In this document: positions 28,335-36,710 of the stretch, in pieces
Layout of the letters: every line of letters starts with the position of its first letter
Numbering within the stretch: the first letter of the stretch is position 1
Assembly: GCF_001544615.1 (NCBI RefSeq)
Contig: NZ_FCNV02000001.1
Coordinates: 1,273,602 to 1,337,601 of the forward strand
DNA: 64,000 bases
Direction: 5' to 3'
DNA from: Caballeronia concitans
GTDB lineage: Bacteria > Pseudomonadota > Gammaproteobacteria > Burkholderiales > Burkholderiaceae
The notes under the pieces: generated by a model
The model's input: the letters and a program-made list of their open reading frames with translations, nothing else
Told to the model about the DNA's origin: nothing
Databases searched by the model: none
Made by a program: the position numbers and the translations under genes

Positions 28335-29746
28335 GCTCCATGATGCAACAAGGTGTGCAAGCCCCGAGCCGGCTTCAGCAAGCCGGCCAATGGATGCAAC
28401 GTCATGGCAGCACGATCCGCGCAATTCAGTGGGTCGTGGTTGCCGTGTATGCATTTCTGATCCTCGTTCCCGCCGTGATGCCGCTGCCCGATGGCTCCGC
28501 GCATCTCTGGAACAACCTGACGCTCGCCGCGCAGTTCGTGTTCTGGGGCATCTGGTGGCCGTTCGTGCTGCTGTCGATGGTGATGCTCGGCCGCGTCTGG
28601 TGCGGCGTGCTATGTCCCGAAGGCGCGCTGACCGAGTTCGCGAGCCGCTTCGGTCGCGGCCGCGCGATTCCGCACTGGATGCGCTGGGGCGGCTGGCCGT
28701 TCGTCGCGTTCGGCCTCACCACGATCTACGGCCAGATGGTCAGCGTCTATCAATATCCGAAGGCCGTGCTGCTCGTGCTCGGCGGATCGACGGTCGCGGC
28801 GATGATCATCGGCGCGCTGTATGGCCGCGAGAAGCGCGTGTGGTGCAAGTACCTGTGCCCGGTGAACGGCGTGTTCTCGCTGCTCGCGCGCCTCGCGCCG
28901 TTCCACTACAAGGTCAACGAGGACGCCTGGCGGCGCTCGTACACCAAGGGCGAGCACGGGCATCGCGTGATTCCGATCAACTGCGCGCCGCTCGTGCCGC
29001 TGCGCAACATGAAGGGCGCGTCCGACTGCCATATGTGCGGACGATGCAGCGGCCACCGTGATGCCATCGCGCTGTCGTGGCGCTCCCCCGCCGAGGAAGT
29101 CGTGAATCTCGGCGACAAGGCGGCGAATCCGTGGGACACCGCGCTCATTCTGTACGGTCTGCTCGGCGTCGCAATCGGCGCGTTCCACTGGACCGTGAGC
29201 ACGTGGTTCGTCGATCTGAAGCAGATTTTCGCGGGCTGGCTGATCGATCACGATATCCTGTGGCCGCTCGACGCCACCGCGCCGTGGTTCCTCTTCACGC
29301 ATTATCCGGAGCAGAACGACGTCTTCTCGTGGCTCGACGGCACGATGGTAATCGGCTACATCATCGCGACGGGGCTCGTGTACGGCACGGCGCTCCTTGC
29401 GCTGCTCGCGGCGGGCGCGGGCATGCTCGGCGCGTGGGACACGAAGCGGCTGCATCATCTGGCGCTCGCGCTGATTCCCATTGCGGGCGTCGGCGTGTTC
29501 CTCGGCCTTTCCGCGACGACGGTTTCGCTGCTGCGCGCCGAACACGTGCCGCTCGGATGGGTCACGGGCTTGCGCCTGGGGCTGCTGGCCGGCGCGAACG
29601 TGTGGAGCGCATGGCTTGCGTGGCGCGTGACCGGCCGCTATGCGACGAATCTTGGCCCTCGCGCGCTCTCGATGCTATGGTTTGTGGCAGCGCTGGCCGT
29701 TGCGGACAGCGCGTGGTACCTGATGTTCTGGGGCTTTTCCCGCTAA
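28331..29746 (+). CDS. ftrD: membrane polyferredoxin FtrD (NapH/CcoG-like 4Fe-4S protein)
   Basis: 471 residues. Membrane segments at about 33-55, 66-90, 128-148, 272-295, 338-360, 385-405 and near the C terminus. Two CxxxCP motifs follow hydrophobic segments (WCGVLCPEGAL, WCKYLCPVNG), as in NapH-like proteins, and a further cluster CHMCGRCSGH lies near residue 235. Thought to pass electrons to the periplasmic Ftr components so that iron can cycle between valences during uptake. Last core gene of the ftr operon. Confidence 0.9.
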   Translation: MSSMMQQGVQAPSRLQQAGQWMQRHGSTIRAIQWVVVAVYAFLILVPAVMPLPDGSAHLWNNLTLAAQFVFWGIWWPFVLLSMVMLGRVWCGVLCPEGALTEFASRFGRGRAIPHWMRWGGWPFVAFGLTTIYGQMVSVYQYPKAVLLVLGGSTVAAMIIGALYGREKRVWCKYLCPVNGVFSLLARLAPFHYKVNEDAWRRSYTKGEHGHRVIPINCAPLVPLRNMKGASDCHMCGRCSGHRDAIALSWRSPAEEVVNLGDKAANPWDTALILYGLLGVAIGAFHWTVSTWFVDLKQIFAGWLIDHDILWPLDATAPWFLFTHYPEQNDVFSWLDGTMVIGYIIATGLVYGTALLALLAAGAGMLGAWDTKRLHHLALALIPIAGVGVFLGLSATTVSLLRAEHVPLGWVTGLRLGLLAGANVWSAWLAWRVTGRYATNLGPRALSMLWFVAALAVADSAWYLMFWGFSR

Positions 29747-29766
29747 CCGGACCGCGAGCGAGCCAA

Positions 29767-30180
29767 ATGAGAACGAAACCCGTATTGACCGACGATGACG
29801 TCAAGGCAATGGCCGCCGCCGCCGAGGCGTTCGCGAAGGGCCATCAATGGAACGTGACGATCGCTATCGTCGATGACGGCGCGCATCTGCTGCATCTGCA
29901 CCGCCTGGAAGGGGCGGGCGCGAGCACCGTCGACATGGCCATCGGCAAGGCGCGCACCGCCGCGCTCGGTCGGCGCGAGACGAAGGCGTACGAAGACACG
30001 ATCAAGCAGGGGCGCACCGCGTTCCTGTCGGCGCCGATGAACGCCATGCTCGAAGGCGGCGTGCCCATTCTCGTGGGCGCGGAGATGGTCGGGGCGGTGG
30101 GGGTGTCGGGCGTGAAGTCGGACCAGGATGCGCAGATCGCGCGCGCGGGCATCGCGGCGCTGGGAATCGAGAACGTCTAG
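29767..30180 (+). CDS. DUF336 (GlcG/HbpS-like) haem- or corrinoid-binding family protein
   Basis: 137 residues, cytosolic. The whole protein is one GlcG/HbpS domain: VTIAIVDDGAHLLHLHRLEGA, IGKARTAALGRRETK and GGVPILVGAEMVGAVGVSG are characteristic. Family members bind haem or help in glycolate-locus functions; the role here is not clear. It begins 20 bases after ftrD and is probably part of the same iron-regulated transcript. Terminator follows. Confidence 0.85.
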   Translation: MRTKPVLTDDDVKAMAAAAEAFAKGHQWNVTIAIVDDGAHLLHLHRLEGAGASTVDMAIGKARTAALGRRETKAYEDTIKQGRTAFLSAPMNAMLEGGVPILVGAEMVGAVGVSGVKSDQDAQIARAGIAALGIENV

Positions 30181-30203
30181 AAGCGTCTGACGCGCTTCAA
30201 AAC

Positions 30204-30236
30204 AACGGCACGCCTTCGCGATGGAGGCGTGCCGTT
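30204..30236 (+). terminator. intrinsic terminator of the ftr operon
   Basis: 12-bp arms (AACGGCACGCCT / AGGCGTGCCGTT) with a 9-base loop and TTTT, 24 bases after the DUF336 stop. Confidence 0.8.
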
Positions 30237-30442
30237 TTGCTATCGAGATGATGGTGCGCATACGCGCGCATCGCATCGCGCGGGAACCAAAAAAAGCGGC
30301 TTCGCTGGCTATCGACGACTGGCTGGTGTTTGCACGAAGGGGTCTAAATTCTTGCGTGCAAGTCGTCCTCGCTGGCTAAGGCCAAACACCTCTTGGCGAG
30401 GTGGTCCCCACAATACCCGGTACGTACTGCTGTTCTTTCTGG

Positions 30443-30682
30443 CTACTTCGTCAGGATGAGCTTGCCCAGACGGGTTGCGCGCAACTGATAGGTCTCCCCG
30501 TTATGCACGATGGCGATATGGCTGCGGCCTTGCAGCAGCGTATCGCTGCGAAGCGTCCGCTCGCCGTTCGTCTGGACCGTGGCGGCCGCGGCAGGCGTGG
30601 CGGCCTTCGGGCGGGTGATGGCCGCATCGCGGACAGCCGGGCGGCGCAGCCTGAGCGTGGAGGATCGCAGCGTGTCGGTCAT
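30443..30682 (-). CDS. hemP: hemin uptake protein HemP
   Basis: 79 residues. The C-terminal half is the HemP signature: LRSDTLLQGRSHIAIVHNGE followed by YQLRATRLGKLILTK at the very end. HemP is a small regulator/uptake factor that in Burkholderia multivorans is needed for haem uptake. The N-terminal 35 residues are Ala/Arg-rich and unconserved in appearance. A Fur-box-like site lies about 45 bases upstream of the ATG, so it should be induced under iron limitation. No hmu genes are seen beside it. Confidence 0.92.
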   Translation of the reverse strand: MTDTLRSSTLRLRRPAVRDAAITRPKAATPAAAATVQTNGERTLRSDTLLQGRSHIAIVHNGETYQLRATRLGKLILTK

Positions 30683-30724
30683 GTCGGTCGGAAAGTGCGT
30701 TCGTTGATTCGATGGATCTATAGT

Positions 30725-30744
30725 AAATGATAACCATTCCTATT
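30725..30744 (-). promoter_or_regulatory. Fur box upstream of hemP
   Basis: On the minus strand AATAGGAATGGTTATCATTT, close to the GATAATGATAATCATTATC consensus in its 3' half; lies in the hemP promoter region. Confidence 0.65.
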
Positions 30745-30799
30745 CGCAACCAAGACTTTCCGATGAAAGCGCGACTTCCGATAGCCGCGCTTGATGCCT

Positions 30800-31288
30800 T
30801 CAGTGCAGCGGACTTTCACCCGTGCGCCCGTGCGCGTATTGGCGGATCAGGCGCACCGTATCGATATCCGATTCGCGATACGCCGACTTCACGATCTCGT
30901 GCGTCTGCCGCTCGTCCTGCGTCGCGTTGTCGTTTTCCGGCAGCGTGGTGCGGTACGTGAAGCGCAGGAAAAGCTGGAGCGCGTCGGGCTGCTCGATCGC
31001 CATCGTCAGCGAGCCGCCGACGTGTTCGGCGGTCGGCAGAATGTCGTAGCGGACGCTGTCGTTGGGGAAGAGCGTCACGCGATCGCGCACGACGGCCTGG
31101 CCGTAGTGCAACTCGCGCTCCATCACGTCGCCGTCGCGCGAAAGGATGGCGCAGCTGTCGAGGCCCAGCACGAAAAGTTGCGGCTGTTCGGCGCGCAGCA
31201 CGAGCCCTTCCCACAACTGTTCGCGCGTGAGCGACGCGACGAGCGGGTTGTGCGGATCGTTGATCTGGATAAGGTGTTCAAAATTCAA
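30800..31288 (-). CDS. DUF1857 (AtaL-like SRPBCC fold) protein
   Basis: 162 residues from a TTG start (LNFEHLIQINDP) with GGAAAC just upstream; the frame stays open 5' but upstream residues look like the shadow of the OsmC gene. FEHLIQINDPHNPLVASLTREQLWEGLVLRAEQPQ and the ending DTVRLIRQYAH are characteristic of DUF1857/AtaL-like proteins, predicted to have a START-like ligand-binding fold. Function unknown. Follows osmC by 43 bases on the same strand. Confidence 0.78.
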   Translation of the reverse strand: MNFEHLIQINDPHNPLVASLTREQLWEGLVLRAEQPQLFVLGLDSCAILSRDGDVMERELHYGQAVVRDRVTLFPNDSVRYDILPTAEHVGGSLTMAIEQPDALQLFLRFTYRTTLPENDNATQDERQTHEIVKSAYRESDIDTVRLIRQYAHGRTGESPLH

Positions 31289-31331
31289 GACGACGTTTCC
31301 TTGGACGTTCGTGGTTCCGATGCGCGCCGCT

Positions 31332-31730
31332 TCAGGCGTCTGCGAGCCCGGAGTCGATGCGTATCGCACCGGACAGCACTTTGTGCATCGGACACGCATT
31401 GGCAATTTGCAAGAGCCGTTCCCGCTGCTCGCCGTCAAGCGAGCCCGCCACGGCAATTCGGCGATCGATGATCGTGCCTTCCGCCGTGCTCTTCATCGAC
31501 AACTCGACGTTCACCGATTCCAGCGCCCAGCCCTTGCGTTTCGCGTACATGCGCAGCGTGATCGACGTGCATGCGCCCAGGCTCGCCAGCAGCAGCGCGG
31601 CGGGTTGCGGCGCGGAGTCGGCGCCGCCGAGGCTCGCGGGTTCGTCGGCGAACCAGGTGTGCGTGCCGTCGTCGAGACGGGTTCGAAAATCAGTCTCGCC
31701 GATGCTGGCGGTCACGACAGGAACGGACAT
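31332..31730 (-). CDS. OsmC/Ohr family peroxiredoxin-like protein
   Basis: 132 residues. The two redox cysteines of the family are in SLGACTSITLRMY (about residue 54) and NACPMHKVLSG (about residue 113). Proteins of this group reduce organic hydroperoxides using lipoyl- or thiol-linked reductants. Its length and motifs fit the OsmC/YhfA-like branch rather than Ohr. The ATG at 31730 was chosen over an upstream open extension because the family begins here. The DUF1857 gene follows on the same strand. Confidence 0.88.
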   Translation of the reverse strand: MSVPVVTASIGETDFRTRLDDGTHTWFADEPASLGGADSAPQPAALLLASLGACTSITLRMYAKRKGWALESVNVELSMKSTAEGTIIDRRIAVAGSLDGEQRERLLQIANACPMHKVLSGAIRIDSGLADA

Positions 31731-31847
31731 GCGCTTTTTCCGTAAAAGAGTGAGCGGACGCGCGAAAGCGGCGCGGGACGAACGGCCATTGTGACGCAAT
31801 GTGCTCGTTCGTGCCGCGCCGCTTTGCGCAGTTGCATCAGTGGACGA

Positions 31848-32714
31848 TCAGTGCGTGATCGCGCCCATCCGGCCAGCTTGATAATCAGCGACGGCCTGAC
31901 GGATCTCGTCTTCCGTGTTCATCACGAACGGGCCGTAGCGCACGACCGGCTCCTTCAGCGGCACGCCGCCGAACAGCAGCACTTCGACGGGCTCGTCGCC
32001 GGCGGCGAGCGTGATGGTATCGGCATCGTCCTTGAAGATGACCATCTGTTGCGCGCGCACCGGCTGAGCCTGCGGACCGTGCAGCGCGGTGCCCGACAAT
32101 CCGTAGGCGAACACGCGGAAGTCGCGCGGCACGCGATGCTCGATCTTCGCGCCCGGCTGCAGCGAGAAGTGCTGATAGAGAATCGGCGTGCGCGTGTCGA
32201 TTGCGGCCTTCACGCCGAGCGCCTCGCCCGCGATGACCTTCACGCGCACCTTGCCGTCATCGCTCGTGGCGACGGGAATTTGCGCCGACGGAATCTCCTG
32301 ATAGTGCGGCGCGATCATCTTGTCGCGCTGCGGCAGGTTCACCCACAGCTGCAGGCCGTGGACGCGTCCCCCGCGCCGCGCGAATTCTTCACCCGGCATC
32401 TCGCTATGCAGGACGCCCGCGCCGGCCGTCATCCATTGCACGTCGCCCGGGCGCAGCGTGCCCGCGTGTCCGGCGGAGTCCTTGTGGCCGAACTCGCCTT
32501 CGAGCATGTACGTGACGGTTTCGAAGCCTCGGTGCGGATGGTCGGGCGCGCCTTTGGCCTCGCCGGGCGCATAGTCGACAGGACCCATCTCGTCGAGGAG
32601 CAGGAACGGATCGAAGTCCATCAGGAGGCGCGTCGGAAACGGGCGATGCACGACGAATCCGCCGCCTTCGACGGTCCGGATCGCGGGAATGATGCTCGAA
32701 ATGGTGCGGCTCAT
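31848..32714 (-). CDS. pirin family protein
   Basis: 288 residues, two-cupin protein. Metal ligands are visible in HPHRGFETVTYMLEGEFGH (about residue 58) and GAGVLHSEMPGEE (about residue 103). Some bacterial pirins act as quercetin 2,3-dioxygenases, others bind partners such as pyruvate dehydrogenase E1; the substrate here is unknown. ATG 32714 has AAGGACATC in front; an ATG 24 bases upstream has no ribosome site. Divergent from a LysR regulator across about 175 bases, the usual arrangement for regulator and target. Confidence 0.9.
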   Translation of the reverse strand: MSRTISSIIPAIRTVEGGGFVVHRPFPTRLLMDFDPFLLLDEMGPVDYAPGEAKGAPDHPHRGFETVTYMLEGEFGHKDSAGHAGTLRPGDVQWMTAGAGVLHSEMPGEEFARRGGRVHGLQLWVNLPQRDKMIAPHYQEIPSAQIPVATSDDGKVRVKVIAGEALGVKAAIDTRTPILYQHFSLQPGAKIEHRVPRDFRVFAYGLSGTALHGPQAQPVRAQQMVIFKDDADTITLAAGDEPVEVLLFGGVPLKEPVVRYGPFVMNTEDEIRQAVADYQAGRMGAITH

Positions 32715-32888
32715 GATGTCCTTGCCTCGCGTCGCCATTAGGGGAATAGCGCTAAATTTGAAACGATGAGGCTATTATATGGCCCGTATTTGCCGGTAAA
32801 AGACGCCCGAGTGCAATGCATTGTCCCGCTGCGATAAACAAACGGGCAACGAACCATCCCGCCGACGACAAAGAGCGACGCACGAAAC

Positions 32889-33851
32889 ATGAAAGCCGAT
32901 TCGCACGACCTCAATGATCTGATGTACTTCTCGCACGTGGTCGAGCACGGCGGGTTCTCCGCCGCCGAACGCGTGCTCGGGATTTCGAAGTCGCGGCTGT
33001 CGCGGCGCGTGTCTGAGCTGGAGGCGTCGCTCGGGGTGCGGCTGTTGCAGCGCTCCACGCGCAAGCTCGCGCTCACCGAGGCGGGTCAGCTTTTCTACCA
33101 GCATTGCCAGGCGATGCTCGCCGAGGCGCAGGCGGCCGTGAACGTCGTGCAAAGCCTGCGCGATTCGCCGCGCGGCACGGTGCGCGTGAGCGTGCCGGTG
33201 ACCATCGCGCAGACGTTTCTTGCGTCCGTGATGCCGGAATTCATGCATCGCTATCCCGAAGTGCGCGTCGTGCTGCGCGTGACGAACCGCGTGGTGGATC
33301 TGTTCGAAGACGCGATCGATGTCGCGCTGCGCGTGCGGTCCGAGGCGCCCGCCAGCTCGAACGTCGTCGCGCGGCCGCTGTGGCGCACGCAGCAGATGCT
33401 GGTCGCCGCGCCGTCGCTCTTGAAGCCCAATGCGCCGCCGATGACCGTCGCCGATCTCGCGCAATACGACACGCTCGACATGCCGTCGTCGGACGGGCGG
33501 CACGTGTATCGCCTGATCGCGCCCGACGGCACGCGCCACGAATACGAGCACGAGCCGCGGCTCGTCACCGCCGATCTCTCGATGATCCGCGAGGCCGTGA
33601 TGCGCGGCGTCGGCATCGCGGCGTTGCCCGAGATGATGTACGGCGCGCCGTTGCGCAGCGGCCAGCTGTCGCCGGTGATGCCGGGCTGGACGTTCCCGAC
33701 GCCGCAACTCTACGCGGTGTTTCTGTCGCGGCAGGGCATGGTGCCTGCAGTTCGCGCGTTCGTCGATTTTCTCGTGGAGTCGATCGAAGACGGCAAGCGC
33801 TTTCCCGGAGAATGTCCTGTCATCGAGCGGCCGGAACGCGAAACGGTTTGA
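32889..33851 (+). CDS. LysR family transcriptional regulator
   Basis: 320 residues. N-terminal winged helix-turn-helix (about 8-67, GGFSAAERVLGISKSRLSRRVSELEASLG) and a type 2 periplasmic-binding-like effector domain (about 95-300). The HTH and the sequence RGTVRVSVPVTIAQTFLASVMPEF place it in the CrgA/AaeR-like group. Divergent from the pirin gene, which it probably controls; in other bacteria such pairs respond to oxidants or phenolics. The start matches the family's beginning. Confidence 0.9.
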   Translation: MKADSHDLNDLMYFSHVVEHGGFSAAERVLGISKSRLSRRVSELEASLGVRLLQRSTRKLALTEAGQLFYQHCQAMLAEAQAAVNVVQSLRDSPRGTVRVSVPVTIAQTFLASVMPEFMHRYPEVRVVLRVTNRVVDLFEDAIDVALRVRSEAPASSNVVARPLWRTQQMLVAAPSLLKPNAPPMTVADLAQYDTLDMPSSDGRHVYRLIAPDGTRHEYEHEPRLVTADLSMIREAVMRGVGIAALPEMMYGAPLRSGQLSPVMPGWTFPTPQLYAVFLSRQGMVPAVRAFVDFLVESIEDGKRFPGECPVIERPERETV

Positions 33852-33925
33852 TCGATCGGGCGCGCTGCATCGTCTATGACATTCGGCCGCGCGCTTGCGA
33901 TGGACAGATTCAATCGCCGCAAATC

Positions 33926-33954
33926 TTGTCCCGCGAAATCGTCGGCGTTATATT
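33926..33954 (+). promoter_or_regulatory. candidate sigma-70 promoter of the 39-residue peptide gene
   Basis: TTGTCC and TATATT with a 17-base spacer, 28 bases before the ATG at 33982. Confidence 0.55.
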
Positions 33955-33981
33955 GGGGCTCCTTTCGCTAAGGAGCTTCTT

Positions 33982-34101
33982 ATGCGAAAACTGACGGCTA
34001 CTCTGATAGTTAGCCTGATAGGGCTGATCGCGCTGTCCGTGTCGAACACGGCTGCTGCATGCGGCGATTCAGCGGGTTCGGATTATTCGAGCCCCAAGTA
34101 A
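33982..34101 (+). CDS. 39-residue secreted peptide of unknown function
   Basis: Short gene with AAGGAG 7 bases before the ATG, its own promoter-like sequence and a terminator downstream, which together support expression. The product begins MRKLTATLIVSLIGLIALSV, a clear signal peptide probably cut after NTAAA, leaving a mature tail of about 14 residues (CGDSAGSDYSSPK). If the Cys were lipidated it would be a tiny lipoprotein, but the preceding residues (TAAAC) are a poor lipobox. No family recognised. Confidence 0.6.
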   Translation: MRKLTATLIVSLIGLIALSVSNTAAACGDSAGSDYSSPK

Positions 34102-34133
34102 TTGCCTCGCCCGAATGCGCTGAGTGCGCAATA

Positions 34134-34165
34134 AAAAGGCCTTCATCTGGCGATGAAGGCCTTTT
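34134..34165. terminator. bidirectional intrinsic terminator
   Basis: 14-bp perfect arms AAAAGGCCTTCATC / GATGAAGGCCTTTT with a TGGC loop; A and T runs on the two sides let it serve both the 39-residue peptide gene and exbD. Confidence 0.9.
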
Positions 34166-34195
34166 ACTTTGTTGCTTGCGAAGCGACGCGCGGAT

Positions 34196-34618
34196 TTATT
34201 TGCCGCCCTTCGGCTCGGTGACGAAACCGATCTTCGTCAAGCCGCCCGCCTGCGCCGCCGACATGAGATCGGCGACACGCTCGTACGCCACCTTGCGATC
34301 CGCACGCAAGTGCAGTTCCGGCTGCGGCGTCTGCTGCGACGCCTGCGCGATGCGCGCGTTGAGCGTCGCGTCGTCGATTTTCTGGTCGTCCCAGAGAATC
34401 GAGCCGTCGGCCTGAATCGCGACGTTCACGTGCGCGGGCTTCTCGTCCTGCGGCTGGCTGCTCGCGTGCGGCAGGTCGATCTTCACCGCGTGATGCATCG
34501 CCGGAATCGTCACCAGGAAAATGATCAGCAGAACCAGCATGACGTCGACGAGCGGCGTCATGTTGATCTCGCTCATCATGCCGTCGTCTTCGTCGCCGGC
34601 GAATGGGCTCATGGCCAT
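34196..34618 (-). CDS. exbD: biopolymer transport protein ExbD
   Basis: 140 residues: short cytosolic N terminus, one membrane helix (about 22-42, TPLVDVMLVLLIIFLVTIP) holding the conserved proton-pathway Asp, and a periplasmic domain. With ExbB and TonB it uses proton-motive force to energise outer-membrane siderophore/haem receptors. Lies 12 bases after exbB. Confidence 0.95.
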   Translation of the reverse strand: MAMSPFAGDEDDGMMSEINMTPLVDVMLVLLIIFLVTIPAMHHAVKIDLPHASSQPQDEKPAHVNVAIQADGSILWDDQKIDDATLNARIAQASQQTPQPELHLRADRKVAYERVADLMSAAQAGGLTKIGFVTEPKGGK

Positions 34619-34630
34619 GCGAACCTCCGC

Positions 34631-35377
34631 TTAGCTGGCGCGCGTCGCGAGACGCAAGCTGTCGGCTTGCCCGTTCGCGGCGGGCTTTCGCGACGAGAGC
34701 TTCGCGCCCGTCACGAAGAATGCGTGCAGGCCGTGCGCGAAACGGTTCAGCTTGGTCACGATGCTCTTGTTCGCGCGGGTCAGCGCGTTGTAGCCGAGCA
34801 CCGCCGGAATCGCGACGAAAAGGCCGAAGGCGGTCATGATGAGCGATTCGCCGACCGGGCCCGCCACTTGATCGATCGACGTCTGACCCGTCGCGCCGAT
34901 GGTCAGGAGCGCATGATAGATGCCCCACACCGTGCCGAAGAGGCCGACGAACGGCGCCGTGCTGCCGATGGACGCGAGCACGGCAAGACCAGCCTGCATG
35001 CGGCCGACGCTTTCGTCCATCACGTCTTTCAGGCAGCGCGTGATCCAGTCCGACACGTCCATGCGGTCATGCAGATGCGGCTGCGTCTGAGTGTGATGCT
35101 CGGCCGCTTCCTGACCGGCGAGCGCGAGCGCGAGGAACGGGTTGTCGGCAGGGCTCGACGACTGGCCGCCGAGCTTCTGAATGCCGTCGTTGAAGTCGTC
35201 GGAGTGCCAGAACGCCTGCTCGGCGTTCTTCGTCAGACGCTTCAGACGCACGACGTTCCACGCCTTCACGACGATCACCGTCCACGAAAGCACCGACATG
35301 ATGACGAGTGCGAGCGCGATGCCGCGCGTCACGAAATCGCCTTGCGCCCACACGTGCGCAATTCCGTAGTTTTGCAT
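34631..35377 (-). CDS. exbB: MotA/TolQ/ExbB proton channel family protein ExbB
   Basis: 248 residues with three membrane segments (about 15-37, 130-155, 175-197). The conserved block SIGSTAPFVGLFGTVWGIYH and the following IGATGQTSIDQVAGPVGESL are the ExbB/TolQ signature. Forms the pentameric channel around ExbD. Middle gene of tonB-exbB-exbD; 26 bases after tonB. Confidence 0.95.
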   Translation of the reverse strand: MQNYGIAHVWAQGDFVTRGIALALVIMSVLSWTVIVVKAWNVVRLKRLTKNAEQAFWHSDDFNDGIQKLGGQSSSPADNPFLALALAGQEAAEHHTQTQPHLHDRMDVSDWITRCLKDVMDESVGRMQAGLAVLASIGSTAPFVGLFGTVWGIYHALLTIGATGQTSIDQVAGPVGESLIMTAFGLFVAIPAVLGYNALTRANKSIVTKLNRFAHGLHAFFVTGAKLSSRKPAANGQADSLRLATRAS

Positions 35378-35403
35378 TTCCAGTTCCTGTATCTAAAAAG
35401 CGG

Positions 35404-36132
35404 TCAGTCGTTCAAGCTGAAAACGAACGGCACCGTCGCGGTGGCGCGAATGGCTTCGCCGTTTTCCTTATACGGCTTGCAGGCGCTCGATCGAACGGCT
35501 TCGAGCGCCGCGTCGTCGAGGCGCGACGAGCCGCTGCTCTTCTGCAATTTCACATCTTCGATCTTGCCGGAAAGCCCGACCGTCAGCTTTACCATCGTCG
35601 TGCCCGTCTCGCCGCGGCGGCGCGACATCGCCGGATAGTCCGGCTGCGCGATGTTGCATGACAGGCGCGCGACGTTCTTCGGCGCGGCGAGATCCATCGT
35701 CGGCTTGCCAAGAGCCGGCGCGGCGGGCGGCCGCGGCGCGGGCTGCGGCGGGGCAGGCGGCGCGGGATCGGGCGCGGGCGCGGCGATCTGCGACGGCGCT
35801 TCGGTCACCGGCATCGGCGTGGGCTTCGGCTCGACCTTGGGCTTGACCTTCGGCTTGGGCTGCGGCTTCGGAACGGGCTTCGGCGGCTGCGGTGTCGGCG
35901 GCGATTCGACCGCGACAGGCTGCGGCGCCGGCTGAGGCGTCTCGCTGACCAGTTGCGCGGTGATCGTCTTCGTTTCGATGGGACGCGGCGGCGGTTCGTG
36001 GCGCATCGTCAGCGCGACGCCGAGCAGGGCGGCATGGATCGCCAGCACGAGCGCGCAAGCCGCCATCACGCGCGGATTCAGGCTCGATGCGGGCGCCGGC
36101 GGAAATGCGGCAGTGGAAGTCGGGGACTGCAT
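35404..36132 (-). CDS. tonB: energy transducer TonB
   Basis: 242 residues. One membrane anchor at about 20-42, a long Pro-rich periplasm-spanning region (about 48-150, with Lys-Pro repeats such as PKPVPKPQPKPKVKPKVEPK) and the C-terminal TonB domain (about 160-242) with YPAMSRRRGETGTTMVKLTV and the ending VPFVFSL. Transmits energy from ExbBD to TonB-dependent receptors. First gene of the trio; a tiny open frame with a good ribosome site lies 86 bases upstream. Confidence 0.94.
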   Translation of the reverse strand: MQSPTSTAAFPPAPASSLNPRVMAACALVLAIHAALLGVALTMRHEPPPRPIETKTITAQLVSETPQPAPQPVAVESPPTPQPPKPVPKPQPKPKVKPKVEPKPTPMPVTEAPSQIAAPAPDPAPPAPPQPAPRPPAAPALGKPTMDLAAPKNVARLSCNIAQPDYPAMSRRRGETGTTMVKLTVGLSGKIEDVKLQKSSGSSRLDDAALEAVRSSACKPYKENGEAIRATATVPFVFSLND

Positions 36133-36217
36133 TCTTATTTGCTGCGTGTGTGGCTGCGGATCACACAGTCATGCGAAACCGATAGGGCGCATGCGGCGCG
36201 GAACGAACCGGACGACA

Positions 36218-36280
36218 TCATTTTCGAAAGATAACCAGGGAAATAAACAGGGTAGTCACGAAACCAATCAGCAATTCCAT
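36218..36280 (-). CDS. possible 20-residue membrane peptide upstream of tonB
   Basis: ATG at 36280 preceded by GAGGAGGGA about 5 bases away, one of the strongest ribosome sites in the window, followed by 20 codons and TGA. The product (MELLIGFVTTLFISLVIF, then Arg-Lys) is a single hydrophobic helix with a basic end, the pattern of bacterial membrane microproteins. Composition differs from the surrounding non-coding DNA. It lies between bfd and tonB on the same strand, so it could be a leader peptide or part of the tonB transcript. No homologue recognised. Confidence 0.45.
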   Translation of the reverse strand: MELLIGFVTTLFISLVIFRK

Positions 36281-36421
36281 CTTTCCCTCCTCGGGGCAAG
36301 CGTTGCTTGGCTGGCTGAACGACCCGGGGAGGCCCCAAGGTACCTGGCTCGCGAAAAGCAGACATGCGACTGAACGGCGCGCGCGATGCGCGTCCAGCCG
36401 CTCGATGATACTCGGGCTGTT

Positions 36422-36664
36422 TCAGGCAGCCTGGCGCTCGTAGAACGTCAGCGGCGCCGTTTGCGGACGCTCACGCTGAACCGAGCCGCAGCGCGACGCG
36501 CAGACGCCGCTTTCGGCCATGACATCTCGAACGCTTTCCTCACACTTGCCACAGCACATGGCGACGCCGAGTTCGAATTGCAGTTCGTCGAAGGAGTCCA
36601 TTCCATCGGCGATGGCGGCGCGGATCTTCCGGTCGGACACTGACTTGCAGACACACACGATCAT
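36422..36664 (-). CDS. bfd: bacterioferritin-associated ferredoxin, BFD-like (2Fe-2S)
   Basis: 80 residues. CVC near residue 4-6 and CCGKC near residue 37-41 are the four-cysteine BFD cluster ligands. Bfd binds bacterioferritin and reduces it to release stored iron when iron is scarce. The C-terminal 20 residues, with an extra CASRC, extend beyond the core domain. A Fur-box-like site lies directly upstream, fitting that role, and the bfr gene is 1.1 kb away. Confidence 0.92.
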   Translation of the reverse strand: MIVCVCKSVSDRKIRAAIADGMDSFDELQFELGVAMCCGKCEESVRDVMAESGVCASRCGSVQRERPQTAPLTFYERQAA

Positions 36665-36690
36665 GATTGCTCGCGATAGCTTCAGTTAAT

Positions 36691-36710
36691 GGGAATTATT
36701 ATCATTCAGT
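36691..36710 (-). promoter_or_regulatory. Fur box upstream of bfd
   Basis: Minus strand ACTGAATGATAATAATTCCC; the core AATGATAATAATT is close to the Fur consensus. 27 bases before the bfd ATG, over the likely promoter. Confidence 0.7.

Noticed and set aside
30300-30440. Stretch with small repeats of CGCTGGCTA and a short hairpin after the DUF336 gene
   Set aside because: I tested it for a tRNA or small RNA shape; arms do not fold into a cloverleaf and no promoter is evident.
36218-36280. Naming the 20-residue peptide KdpF
   Set aside because: Size and hydrophobicity are similar but there are no kdp genes and the sequence pattern does not match.
36135-36365. 76-codon minus-strand frame overlapping the tonB leader
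   Set aside because: No ribosome site and no protein-like features; the small frame inside it in another phase is better supported.
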